Below are positions 1 to 5,923 of a stretch of DNA of 6,656 nt, piece by piece. Origin of the DNA: an uncultured Desulfohalobiaceae bacterium (GTDB lineage: Bacteria > Desulfobacterota > Desulfovibrionia > Desulfovibrionales > Desulfonatronovibrionaceae); contig CAJXJU010000069.1 in the NCBI GenBank assembly GCA_913055195.1, forward strand, positions 1 through 6,656. The letters are read 5' to 3'. Within the stretch, counting starts at the first letter, position 1, and every line of letters starts with the position of its first letter. A program made the translations under genes and the position numbers. A model generated the notes under the pieces. The model did not search any database. It worked only from the letters and a program-made list of their open reading frames with translations, and had not been told where the DNA came from.

Positions 1-180
1 CCTCATACCAGGGACAGATAACAAATGTAATGTTTCAGTAATTGCCCTCCAATCCTCTTCTGAAATAAGAACGGCATTTGCCCTCTTTCCGGTAATTACA
101 ATGGGCTGGTGAGTATTTGCAGCCTCATCTATCAGATTATAAAGTTTTGAACGGGCTTCAGTTACATTGAGAATAGTCAT
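1..180 (-). CDS. YefM/Phd-type antitoxin, N-terminal 60 residues (cut by window edge)
   Basis: This is an open frame from ATG (178-180) to the left edge, giving 60 codons without a stop. The protein starts MTILNVTEARSKLYNLIDEA and continues with PIVITGKRANAVLISEEDW, then ETLHLLSVPGM. This is the Phd/YefM antitoxin pattern: a short beta strand, the SEAR-like 'TEAR' helix, an 'ITGKR..AVLIS.EDW' core and the 'ETL.LL..PGM' linker helix. Members are usually 80-90 residues, so about 25 toxin-binding residues should lie outside the window. In the family, the N-terminal part dimerises and binds DNA as an autorepressor, and the C-terminal part wraps the toxin. A perfect GGAGGTGA at 186-193 precedes the ATG by 5 bases. 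A toxin gene (YoeB/Txe or RelE class) would be expected next, beyond the edge; that is inference. The gene is separated from leuB by a terminator, so it is probably its own transcription unit. Confidence 0.88.
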   Translation of the reverse strand, partial: MTILNVTEARSKLYNLIDEAANTHQPIVITGKRANAVLISEEDWRAITETLHLLSVPGMR

Positions 181-185
181 GATTG

Positions 186-193
186 TCACCTCC
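186..193 (-). promoter_or_regulatory. Ribosome binding site of the antitoxin gene
   Basis: The minus strand reads GGAGGTGA here, an eight-base match to the 16S anti-Shine-Dalgarno, five bases before the ATG at 180. It fixes the start of the antitoxin. Confidence 0.85.
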
Positions 194-196
194 AAA

Positions 197-227
197 AAAA
201 CGTACGCTATTACGTACGATTTTGCAA
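197..227 (-). promoter_or_regulatory. Probable antitoxin operator: two CGTACG palindromes, with possible promoter
   Basis: Two identical six-base palindromes CGTACG lie at 201-206 and 213-218, with centres exactly 12 bases apart (203.5 and 215.5). They form a larger near-palindrome with AAA at 197-199 and TTT at 220-222. They sit directly upstream of the antitoxin ribosome binding site. The E. coli yefM-yoeB operator is known to consist of a pair of palindromes with TGTACA cores spaced 12 bases centre to centre. The match in geometry and core (NGTACN) is therefore meaningful for a YefM-type gene. A candidate promoter is TTGCAA at 227-222 followed after 17 bases by TACGTT at 204-199, which the operator would overlap. 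The -10 match is poor, so the promoter part is tentative. Confidence 0.55.
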
Positions 228-276
228 CCCTTTAAAAAAATATCGAAAAAATAACGAATCTACAAAAAATCTTCCC

Positions 277-325
277 AAAAAATGAGGTGATGGGGATTGG
301 AGAAGAGCTTCTTATCCCCATCATC
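277..325 (-). terminator. Rho-independent terminator of the leu operon
   Basis: A hairpin begins 25 bases after the leuB stop. Positions 288-297 pair perfectly with 314-323 (10 base pairs, including GGGGA/TCCCC). They are extended by a G-U pair and a G-C pair at 287/324 and 286/325, and by a second inner helix 301-304 with 309-312 near the loop. On the minus strand the stem is followed after a few bases by six T (282-277), and by another six-T run near 269-264. This is a good intrinsic terminator for transcripts coming out of leuB, and it separates the operon from the antitoxin gene. Confidence 0.85.
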
Positions 326-350
326 CCATAATAACACCTACACTCTGGCT

Positions 351-1424
351 TTAAAGTTCTTTACACACTAAATCACCCATCTCAGAACAACTCACAAGTT
401 GTTTCCCTGGCTCCAGCAAATCCCCTGTCCTATACCCCTTTGCCAGTACATTTTGCACTGCCTGCTCTATGGCTCTGGCCTCTTCTTTGAGGTCAAAAGA
501 ATAATCAAGCATCATGGCCACTGAAAGAATAGTGGCTAAAGGATTAGCCTTGTTTTGCCCGGCAATATCTGGAGCTGAACCATGTATAGGCTCATAAAGG
601 GCAGGACTTTTCTCACCCATAGAAGCTGAAGGCAACATACCAAGAGATCCAGTAATTACTGCTGCTTCATCCGAAAGAATATCACCAAACAAATTTGAGG
701 TCACTATTACATCAAATTGGGCTGGATCACGCACCAATTGCATGGCAGCATTATCCACATACAAATGATTAAGCGTAACATCTGGATATTCTTTGCTGAC
801 TTCTTTGACTACTTCTCTCCATAACTGAGACACATCCAGAACATTGGCTTTGTCCACAGAAGTAACAAGATTTCTTCTTTTACGCGCCAGTTCAAAGGCC
901 AGACGTGCAATTCTTTTGATTTCATCTTCCGCATAAATCATGGTATTAAAGGCCACCCGTTTTCCAGCGCGCACTTCCTCGCCTTTGGGCTGTCCAAAAT
1001 AGATTCCGCCAGTAAGTTCCCTTACCACCAAAAGATCTATTCCCTTATCTACTATATCTGTACGCAAAAGTGATGCGTTTTTAAGCTCGGAAAAGAGCTT
1101 TGCAGGCCGCAGATTTGCAAACAACCCCAATTCTTTTCTAATTCCCAAAAGTCCTCTCTCCGGACGCCTGTCTTTGTCTATATTGTCCCATTTTGGGCCG
1201 CCAACAGCTCCTAAAAGCACTGCATCACTTTGCTTACAAGTTTCTACTGTCTCTTCAGGCAAAGGAAAACCAGTTTTGTCTATGGCTTCTCCCCCAATTA
1301 ATGCCTGTTTTAAGACAAACTCATGACCATACTTCTGACCAACAGCTTTTAAAACTTTAACCGCCTGCTCAACTATTTCCGGCCCAATACCATCTCCCGG
1401 GAGCAAACAAATGGTATATTTCAC
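351..1424 (-). CDS. leuB: 3-isopropylmalate dehydrogenase LeuB
   Basis: LeuB oxidises and decarboxylates (2R,3S)-3-isopropylmalate to 2-oxoisocaproate with NAD+, the third committed step of leucine synthesis, in the cytosol as a dimer. The 357 residues match the usual family length of 350-365. Visible motifs, in order: [10 protein letters not shown] near the N-terminus (8-17), the substrate arginines in GIRKELG and ANLRPAK (R96, R106), [12 protein letters not shown] (133-144) with R135 and the catalytic Tyr142, SVDKANVL with Lys192, the metal-binding acids Asp224 (YVDNAAMQ), Asp248 and Asp252 (FGDILSDE), and the NAD-binding [15 protein letters not shown] (281-295). The ELTGGIYFG signature separates it from isocitrate dehydrogenase. 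The start is GTG at 1424 with AGGAGG at 1433-1438, eight bases upstream; no suitable ATG lies nearby. It is the last gene of the leu operon, 71 bases after leuD, and is followed by a terminator. Confidence 0.97.
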   Translation of the reverse strand: MKYTICLLPGDGIGPEIVEQAVKVLKAVGQKYGHEFVLKQALIGGEAIDKTGFPLPEETVETCKQSDAVLLGAVGGPKWDNIDKDRRPERGLLGIRKELGLFANLRPAKLFSELKNASLLRTDIVDKGIDLLVVRELTGGIYFGQPKGEEVRAGKRVAFNTMIYAEDEIKRIARLAFELARKRRNLVTSVDKANVLDVSQLWREVVKEVSKEYPDVTLNHLYVDNAAMQLVRDPAQFDVIVTSNLFGDILSDEAAVITGSLGMLPSASMGEKSPALYEPIHGSAPDIAGQNKANPLATILSVAMMLDYSFDLKEEARAIEQAVQNVLAKGYRTGDLLEPGKQLVSCSEMGDLVCKEL

Positions 1425-1432
1425 TTTAATTT

Positions 1433-1438
1433 CCTCCT
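1433..1438 (-). promoter_or_regulatory. Ribosome binding site deciding the GTG start of leuB
   Basis: The minus strand reads AGGAGG, eight bases before GTG at 1424. The next residues, [15 protein letters not shown], line up with the normal LeuB N-terminus, so the GTG is the real start. Confidence 0.8.
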
Positions 1439-1442
1439 CTAG

Positions 1443-1490
1443 TTTTACGCCTTTTACCTTTAATCTTTCGCCTTCCTTTAGCCCTTAGCC
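1443..1490. repeat. Degenerate heptamer array in the leuD-leuB gap
   Basis: On the plus strand the gap reads as consecutive units ending in CC or TC: TTTTACGCC (1443), TTTTACC (1452), TTTAATC (1459), TTTCGCC (1466), TTCC (1473), TTTAGCC (1477) and CTTAGCC (1484). Five of the seven units are exactly 7 bases. On the mRNA strand this is a purine-rich run of GGYKAAA-like units between the leuD stop and the leuB ribosome binding site. It fills most of the 71-base gap. No hairpin or coding role is visible. Confidence 0.65.
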
Positions 1491-1495
1491 AATCT

Positions 1496-1990
1496 TTATC
1501 CCTTCAATCTATCCCGCACATAATTAATAAGACCACCTTTTTGTAAAATCTCCTGCATAAATGCTGGAATAGGTGCAGTCTTTATGGTTGCACCTGTGGT
1601 GTTATTTTTAATCTCTCCTTTTACCGCATCAATTTGCAGTTCATCTCCGTCCTTTATTTCCTCCACCTTATCTCCAATTTCCAGTAAAACCAGCCCCATG
1701 TTAAACCCATTGCGATAAAAAATACGGGCAAAACTATGGGCAATGACCACATTAATTCCAGCGCCTAAAATAGCTATGGGCGCGTGTTCTCTGGATGACC
1801 CACAACCAAAATTCTTGCCCGCAACAATAACATCACCGGGTTGTACTCGCTTGATCCAGCCTGCTTCAAGCCCTTCAAAACAATTTTTACCCAATTCTTC
1901 AGGATCAGTAGTGACCAGAAACCTGGCCGGTATAATGGCGTCTGTATCAATATGATCGCCTACTTTATGGACTTTGCCTGTATATTGCAC
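1496..1990 (-). CDS. leuD: 3-isopropylmalate dehydratase small subunit LeuD
   Basis: LeuD is the swivelling-domain subunit of isopropylmalate isomerase. With LeuC it converts 2-isopropylmalate to 3-isopropylmalate through the intermediate 2-isopropylmaleate. The 164 residues match the short bacterial/archaeal type (about 160-170) rather than the roughly 200-residue E. coli type. Visible motifs: a [15 protein letters not shown] stretch (11-25), the diagnostic [11 protein letters not shown] loop (61-71) that lines the active site, and [15 protein letters not shown] (86-100), typical of the aconitase-family C-terminal domain. The start is GTG at 1990 with GGAGG at 1997-2001, six bases upstream; [12 protein letters not shown] fits the family N-terminus. 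It lies 130 bases after the leuC stop; that gap is almost entirely tandem repeats. The closest alternative, the small subunit of homoaconitase, is less likely given leuA and leuB alongside. Confidence 0.96.
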   Translation of the reverse strand: MQYTGKVHKVGDHIDTDAIIPARFLVTTDPEELGKNCFEGLEAGWIKRVQPGDVIVAGKNFGCGSSREHAPIAILGAGINVVIAHSFARIFYRNGFNMGLVLLEIGDKVEEIKDGDELQIDAVKGEIKNNTTGATIKTAPIPAFMQEILQKGGLINYVRDRLKG

Positions 1991-1996
1991 TTTTTT

Positions 1997-2001
1997 CCTC
2001 C
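1997..2001 (-). promoter_or_regulatory. Ribosome binding site deciding the GTG start of leuD
   Basis: The minus strand has GGAGG flanked by six A on each side, six bases before GTG at 1990. The tandem repeat array begins only six bases further upstream (2008), so the repeat directly abuts the translation initiation region. Confidence 0.8.
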
Positions 2002-2007
2002 TTTTTT

Positions 2008-2070
2008 GGTGTATTGGTATATTGGTATATTGGTATATTGGTTATTGGTGTATTGGTTATTGGTGATCAC
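2008..2070. repeat. GGTATATT-type tandem array next to the leuD ribosome binding site
   Basis: Plus-strand units are GGTGTATT (2008), three perfect GGTATATT copies (2016, 2024, 2032), GGTTATT (2040), GGTGTATT (2047), GGTTATT (2055) and a closing GGTGATCAC (2062). The unit is 8 or 7 bases. The closing unit is part of the palindrome GGTGATCACC (2062-2071), at the junction with a second, different array. Five more bases can pair across the junction (2055-2059 with 2072-2076), giving an imperfect hairpin. Confidence 0.9.
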
Positions 2071-2140
2071 CTAACCATCCACCATTCACTATCCACCATC
2101 CACTGTTCACTGATCACTGTTCACTGATCACTGTTCACTT
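2071..2140. repeat. YTCACTR-type heptamer array running into the 3' end of leuC
   Basis: There are ten consecutive 7-base units on the plus strand: CTAACCA (2071), TCCACCA (2078), TTCACTA (2085), TCCACCA (2092), TCCACTG (2099), TTCACTG (2106), ATCACTG (2113), TTCACTG (2120), ATCACTG (2127) and TTCACTT (2134). The periodicity is exact over 70 bases and the right half is nearly perfect (alternating TTCACTG and ATCACTG). The array covers the leuC stop codon and its last six codons. Confidence 0.9.
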
Positions 2141-3392
2141 CCTTCGGATGGGTAATTCTGCCAGTTATGGCTGTTGCAGCAGCAACCATTGGGCTGCCCA
2201 GGTAAACTTCGCTTTCCAGGCTTCCCATGCGACCTTTAAAATTACGGTTGGTAGTTGCCAGACACTTTTCTCCGGCAGCTAAGATCCCCATGTGCCCGCC
2301 CAGACATGGACCGCAAGTTGGAGGGCCGATTATGGCGTCTGCCTCAGCAAAAATTTCCAGCAAACCTTCTTTCAATGCCTGTTTGTAAATGGCAGGAGTT
2401 GCAGGCAAAACAATAAAACGCACGTTTTTAGCCACTTTATGACCCTTAATAATTCTGGCTGCATCCCTTAAATCTGAAATCCGGCCATTAGTACATGAGC
2501 CAAGCACCACCTGATCAACAACTACATCTTTGAGTTCCTCAACTGGTCGTACATTCTCTGGCAGATGTGGGCATGCAACCTGGGGAGACATTCCTGTCAC
2601 ATCAATATCAACCCTGCGCACATATTCAGCACCGGCGTCAGGATAAATTTCTTCATCCCCTGTCCTTCCGGCTGCTTTTGCATAAGCAAGAGCTTTTGCA
2701 TCAGCAGGAAATAAACCCACTTTTCCCCCGGCTTCAATGGCCATATTAGCCATAGTCATCCGGCCCTCAATCTCCATATCTTCCACTACGTTGCCTGTAA
2801 ATTCCAGGGCCTTATACAGAGCGCCATCAACTCCAATTTGACCAATAAGATAAAGAATAAGGTCCTTGGCACCGACATATTCATCTAATTCACCAGAGAT
2901 ATTCACTAAAATACTTTCTGGCACTTTAAACCAGGTCTCTCCCAGGGCCATGGCAGCAGCAATATCCGTACTGCCCAGACCAGTGGCAAACGCGCCAAGT
3001 CCGCCATAAGTGCAGGTATGGCTATCAGCACCCACCACTATATCACCAGGGCCAACCAGCCCCAGTTCAGGCAAAAGCGCGTGCTCTACCCCGACATTGC
3101 CACCCTCAAAATAATGGGTAATATTCATCTTTACGGCAAATTCGCGCACTTTTTTGACCTGCTCAGCAGATTCAATATCCTTATTAGGGGTAAAGTGATC
3201 ACAAACCAGGGCTATTTTATCCTTATCAAAAACTTTCTCAGCACCCATCCTGGCTAAAGATTCAATGGCTAAAGGTGCGGTAATGTCGTTGGCCAATACC
3301 AGCGAAACTTTGCACTGGACAATCTGCCCTGGTTCTTTAATTTCTTCCTGAGTAGCTCTTTGCAATAATTTTTGGGCTAAAGTTTGCTCCAT
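2121..3392 (-). CDS. leuC: 3-isopropylmalate dehydratase large subunit LeuC
   Basis: LeuC is the catalytic subunit of isopropylmalate isomerase and carries the [4Fe-4S] cluster; it acts with LeuD. The 423 residues fit the short LeuC/HacA type (about 415-430) rather than the E. coli type of about 466. Visible motifs: DHFTPN (65-70), EGGNVGVEHALLPE (96-109), GADSHTCTYGGLGAFATGLGS (121-141), GSCTNGR (298-304) with cluster ligand Cys300, PPTCGPCLGG (357-366) with ligands Cys360 and Cys363, and the substrate loop NRNFKGRMGS (382-391). All three cluster cysteines are present. The start is ATG at 3392 with GGGAGG at 3401-3406, eight bases upstream. It lies 37 bases after the leuA stop. The last residues after GRITHPKE are encoded by the intergenic heptamer array, so the extreme C-terminus looks secondary. 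Homoaconitase is the alternative, but the leu context argues against it. Confidence 0.97.
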   Translation of the reverse strand: MEQTLAQKLLQRATQEEIKEPGQIVQCKVSLVLANDITAPLAIESLARMGAEKVFDKDKIALVCDHFTPNKDIESAEQVKKVREFAVKMNITHYFEGGNVGVEHALLPELGLVGPGDIVVGADSHTCTYGGLGAFATGLGSTDIAAAMALGETWFKVPESILVNISGELDEYVGAKDLILYLIGQIGVDGALYKALEFTGNVVEDMEIEGRMTMANMAIEAGGKVGLFPADAKALAYAKAAGRTGDEEIYPDAGAEYVRRVDIDVTGMSPQVACPHLPENVRPVEELKDVVVDQVVLGSCTNGRISDLRDAARIIKGHKVAKNVRFIVLPATPAIYKQALKEGLLEIFAEADAIIGPPTCGPCLGGHMGILAAGEKCLATTNRNFKGRMGSLESEVYLGSPMVAAATAITGRITHPKEVNSDQ

Positions 3393-3409
3393 TTATTTTT
3401 CCTCCCTCT

Positions 3410-3435
3410 TTAGTGTGTTAGTGTTGGTGTTAGTG
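3410..3435. repeat. TTAGTG-type short repeat in the leuA-leuC gap
   Basis: Plus-strand units are TTAGTGTG (3410), TTAGTG (3418), TTGGTG (3424) and TTAGTG (3430). The last unit includes the leuA stop (TTA at 3430-3432, TAA on the coding strand) and its final His codon. The array fills the space between the leuA stop and the leuC ribosome binding site (3401-3406). It is short and could be chance, but it resembles the arrays in the other two leu gaps. Confidence 0.6.
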
Positions 3436-4956
3436 TTTTTCCCTTTCCTTTTTAGCCAACCTGTTTAAGGCATTGATATAGGCCCTGGCGCTGGCTACTA
3501 TGATATCAGCATCAGCCGCTCTTCCAACAGCAGTAATGCCCTTTTCTTCCAGTCTCACTGTAACCTCACCCTGGGCATCTGTTCCACCGGTAATGGCATT
3601 AACAGAATAACGCAATAGTTTTGGAGTACGTCCTGTTAATCTGCAAATGGTATTAAATACTGCATCAATGGGACCTACCCCAAAAGCTGCTTCCTGTTTT
3701 TCCTCACCATCAACCTTCATCTTCAAAGCAGCGCTGGGCGAAGCCTTGTCATCAGAGATGGCAGTGCAATACAAATAAACCAATTCATATTTATCAGGGA
3801 TGCGAAAAATTTCTTCCAGCACGACTGCTTCCACATCTTCATCATAGACCTGCTTCTTTTTATCGGCCAGACGCTTGACCGCTGCAAAGACCTGATTAAT
3901 CTGTTCTTCCTCCAGATTATATCCCAATTCTTCCAGCTTTTGTTTGAGTGCATGTCTGCCTGAATGCTTACCAATAACCAGATCACTGGAAGTTTTGCCA
4001 ATGCTTGCCGGGGTCATTATTTCATAGGTCTGGCGATGCTTTAACACGCCATCCTGGTGAATACCTGATTCGTGGGCAAAGGCATTGGCCCCGACAATAG
4101 GTTTGTACGGAGGTATGGGCTGCCCAATAATCATGGACAAAAGACGGCAGGATGGAAAAATATGCTCAGTAATAATATTGGTATGTAAATTATAATAATC
4201 CTTGCGCACGCAAAGAGCCATAATTACTTCTTCTAAAGCAGCATTACCAGCCCGCTCACCAATACCGCTTAAAGTGACCTCAGCCTGCCTTGCCCCAGCC
4301 TCAATGGCTGCCAGGGTATTGGCTACAGCCAGGCCCAGATCATTATGGCAGTGAACACTGAAAATGGCCTTATCACTATCTGGCACATTTTCCAGAAGAT
4401 ATTTGATAAGACGCGCAAACTCCTGAGGCTGGGCATAGCCTACAGTATCCGGAATATTGATCACCTTGGCTCCGGCCTTTATAGCCACATCCACTACCTG
4501 AACCAAAAAATCCCAATCTGATCTGGAAGCATCTTCTGCTGAAAATTCCACTGTAGAACAAAGAGAAGAAGCAAACGAAACAGCTTCTTTAGTCATCTCC
4601 AGAACCTGTTCCCGGGACTTGCGCAATTTGTACTCCATATGGATGTCAGATGTAGCAATAAAGGTATGAATGCGTGGATTCTCAGCCACTTTTACTGCTT
4701 CCCACGCGGTTTGAATATCGCTTTTGACTGCCCGGGCAAGTCCTGCCACCTGACAATTTTTTACAGCCCGGGCAATATTTTGCACGGCCTCAAAATCACC
4801 CTGACTGGCCGCAGGAAATCCAGCCTCAATAATATCCACGCCCAATTTTTCCAGTTGCCTGGCAAGACGCACTTTTTCCCGCAAATTCATGGTCGCGCCC
4901 GGAGACTGTTCTCCATCACGCAATGTCGTATCAAAAATAAATATCCGATCTGACAT
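3430..4956 (-). CDS. leuA: 2-isopropylmalate synthase LeuA
   Basis: LeuA condenses acetyl-CoA with 2-oxoisovalerate to 2-isopropylmalate, the first committed step of leucine synthesis and usually the leucine-inhibited one. The 508 residues match the usual bacterial LeuA length. Domains: a TIM barrel (about 3-270) opening with FDTTLRDGEQSPG (8-20), where Asp9 is a metal ligand; the metal-binding HCHND (202-206); GERAGNAALEE (234-243) with Asn238; a linker region with HESGIHQDG (295-303); and a C-terminal regulatory domain (about 385-500) with FGVGPIDAVFNTICRLTG. The frame is open upstream to an ATG at 5055, but the start at 4956 is chosen: AAGGAGGT lies at 4961-4968, and homologues begin just before DTTLRDGEQ. 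The extra 33 codons would be read through a palindromic repeat. Citramalate synthase is the main alternative; the leuCDB neighbours favour LeuA. The C-terminal domain suggests feedback control by leucine, which is inference from the family. Confidence 0.96.
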   Translation of the reverse strand: MSDRIFIFDTTLRDGEQSPGATMNLREKVRLARQLEKLGVDIIEAGFPAASQGDFEAVQNIARAVKNCQVAGLARAVKSDIQTAWEAVKVAENPRIHTFIATSDIHMEYKLRKSREQVLEMTKEAVSFASSLCSTVEFSAEDASRSDWDFLVQVVDVAIKAGAKVINIPDTVGYAQPQEFARLIKYLLENVPDSDKAIFSVHCHNDLGLAVANTLAAIEAGARQAEVTLSGIGERAGNAALEEVIMALCVRKDYYNLHTNIITEHIFPSCRLLSMIIGQPIPPYKPIVGANAFAHESGIHQDGVLKHRQTYEIMTPASIGKTSSDLVIGKHSGRHALKQKLEELGYNLEEEQINQVFAAVKRLADKKKQVYDEDVEAVVLEEIFRIPDKYELVYLYCTAISDDKASPSAALKMKVDGEEKQEAAFGVGPIDAVFNTICRLTGRTPKLLRYSVNAITGGTDAQGEVTVRLEEKGITAVGRAADADIIVASARAYINALNRLAKKEREKH

Positions 4957-4960
4957 TTTG

Positions 4961-4968
4961 ACCTCCTT
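4961..4968 (-). promoter_or_regulatory. Ribosome binding site deciding the leuA start
   Basis: The minus strand reads AAGGAGGT, followed by CAAA and ATG (4956-4954). This near-perfect site rules out the longer frame beginning at 5055 as the main start. Confidence 0.88.
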
Positions 4969-4985
4969 GTTTTTTATATTTTTAT

Positions 4986-5040
4986 GTAGGAGTAACCCTC
5001 TGTGGTTGCCCGGTAGGGGCAAATAATTTTTTGCCCCTAC
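4986..5040. repeat. Palindromic GTAGGGGC-type repeat element in the leuA leader
   Basis: The element is bounded by GTAGGAGTAA (4986-4995) and TTGCCCCTAC (5031-5040), which are inverted copies matching at 8 of 10 bases. Inside is a perfect 11-base-pair hairpin: GTAGGGGCAAA (5013-5023) pairs with TTTGCCCCTAC (5030-5040) around a six-base loop. A second six-pair helix, with one G-U pair, joins 4992-4997 to 5004-5009. The sequence resembles small dispersed palindromic repeats seen in many environmental bacterial genomes, but whether other copies exist in this genome cannot be seen here. Neither strand has a T-run after the strong hairpin, so it is not a standard terminator. It lies in the 179-base gap between pssA and leuA and would be in the leuA mRNA leader if transcription starts upstream. 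In the rest of the gap (5041-5135) no convincing promoter, T-box or other element was found. Confidence 0.7.
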
Positions 5041-5135
5041 TGATGGTTGCGACAATTACATAAAACTAAAAACCAACTAAATTATGGCTTGGAATGAAGG
5101 ACTTATAAACGTCCAATATGTGGGTGGTTAATAAT

Positions 5136-5900
5136 TTACGAGAGCTCCTTATGGGGCTCCCGTAGCCTGGAAGAATTACGTAGGGGTAAAATCAGGAAGG
5201 TGTAAATAAGACCGGATAACAGATAGCCTATGAAAAATAAAAAACCGAGTAATTTAGGCTCAGATGCCACCAGAACAAAGAGCATGATAATGCTCACCGT
5301 GGCTGTAAAAGGATGGGCCTTGACTACCTCAACCTCTTTAAGGGAAGCAAATTTAATGCGACTAACCATTATCAAAGCCAGGATAAAGGTCAATATAATA
5401 GTAAATTTAGGCAAAATTGACTCAAGCCAGCTTTCCGGAATATATTCGGAAAATAAAACCAGGGTTGCTAAAGTACAGGCAGAAGCTGGAATAGGCAAGC
5501 CAATAAAAAACTTTTTAGGCAGTACCTTGCTTTGAACATTAAACCTGGCCAGCCTTAAGGCTCCGCAGGCCACCAGGAGGAAACTGACTACCAGACCAAC
5601 CCGCCCAAATTTATGTGTTTGCCACAAATAAACCATTACTGCCGGACAAATACCAAAAGATGACAAATCAGCCAGCGAATCAAACTGAACACCGAAATCA
5701 GAACTGGAGTTGGTCAGCCTTGCCACCATGCCGTCCATGCCATCAAAAAGACAGCTCACCAAAATAGCAATAGCACAAAGCTCAAAGCTCCCCTCAATGG
5801 CCCAGAGCATGCCCACAAAGCCAGAAAATAAACTGGCTGTGGTCAGCAAGTTAGGCAGAATATAAAATCCTTTATGTCTGGGGCGAATGTTATGATCCAT
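5136..5900 (-). CDS. pssA: CDP-diacylglycerol--serine O-phosphatidyltransferase PssA
   Basis: PssA transfers phosphatidyl from CDP-diacylglycerol to L-serine, making phosphatidylserine, at the cytoplasmic membrane. It is the membrane-embedded CDP-alcohol phosphatidyltransferase type, not the phospholipase-D-like E. coli type. The family signature D-x2-DG-x2-AR-x8-G-x3-D-x3-D is complete: Asp53, Asp56-Gly57, Ala60-Arg61, Gly70, Asp74, Asp78. The 254 residues are normal, with roughly seven or eight hydrophobic segments, for example about 14-34, 39-52, 100-117, 138-152, 164-180, 198-212 and 217-240. The N-terminal RHKGFYILPNLLT is typical of the serine enzymes. The start is ATG at 5900; an in-frame stop lies three codons upstream, so it cannot be longer. 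Unlike the other complete genes here, it has no good Shine-Dalgarno. It begins 23 bases after the psd stop, so translation may be coupled to psd. Confidence 0.94.
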   Translation of the reverse strand: MDHNIRPRHKGFYILPNLLTTASLFSGFVGMLWAIEGSFELCAIAILVSCLFDGMDGMVARLTNSSSDFGVQFDSLADLSSFGICPAVMVYLWQTHKFGRVGLVVSFLLVACGALRLARFNVQSKVLPKKFFIGLPIPASACTLATLVLFSEYIPESWLESILPKFTIILTFILALIMVSRIKFASLKEVEVVKAHPFTATVSIIMLFVLVASEPKLLGFLFFIGYLLSGLIYTFLILPLRNSSRLREPHKELS

Positions 5901-5923
5901 ATTAAATCAATCAACCAGCTAAG

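Noticed and set aside
1743..2074. Plus-strand open frames of 70 and 77 codons over leuD and the repeat array
   Set aside because: They are shadows of leuD and of low-complexity repeats (runs of [10 protein letters not shown]), with no ribosome binding site and no recognisable protein pattern.
2008..2140. CRISPR array
   Set aside because: Units are 7-8 bases and directly adjacent, with no unique spacers of 25-40 bases and no cas genes in the window.
3018..3257. Plus-strand and other-frame open frames inside leuC, leuA, pssA and psd
   Set aside because: They lie entirely over well-supported genes on the minus strand and have no family motifs.
4957..5055. Upstream extension of leuA by 33 codons, containing three Leu codons in a row (RGLLLHKN), as a leader peptide or longer N-terminus
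   Set aside because: The frame runs into leuA with no stop, so it is not a separate attenuator peptide. It is read through the palindromic repeat, and the strong ribosome binding site at 4961-4968 serves the ATG at 4956.
5041..5135. T-box leucine riboswitch or leuA promoter in the pssA-leuA gap
   Set aside because: No T-box core (AGGGTGG.ACCGCG) is present on the minus strand, and no hexamer pair with acceptable spacing was convincing. The imperfect GGAC...GTCC repeat near 5099-5114 has arms of only four bases.
5138..5162. Terminator hairpin at the end of pssA
   Set aside because: The GAGC/GCTC pairing is only four base pairs plus two more with a mismatch. It lies within the coding end and lacks a following T-run.
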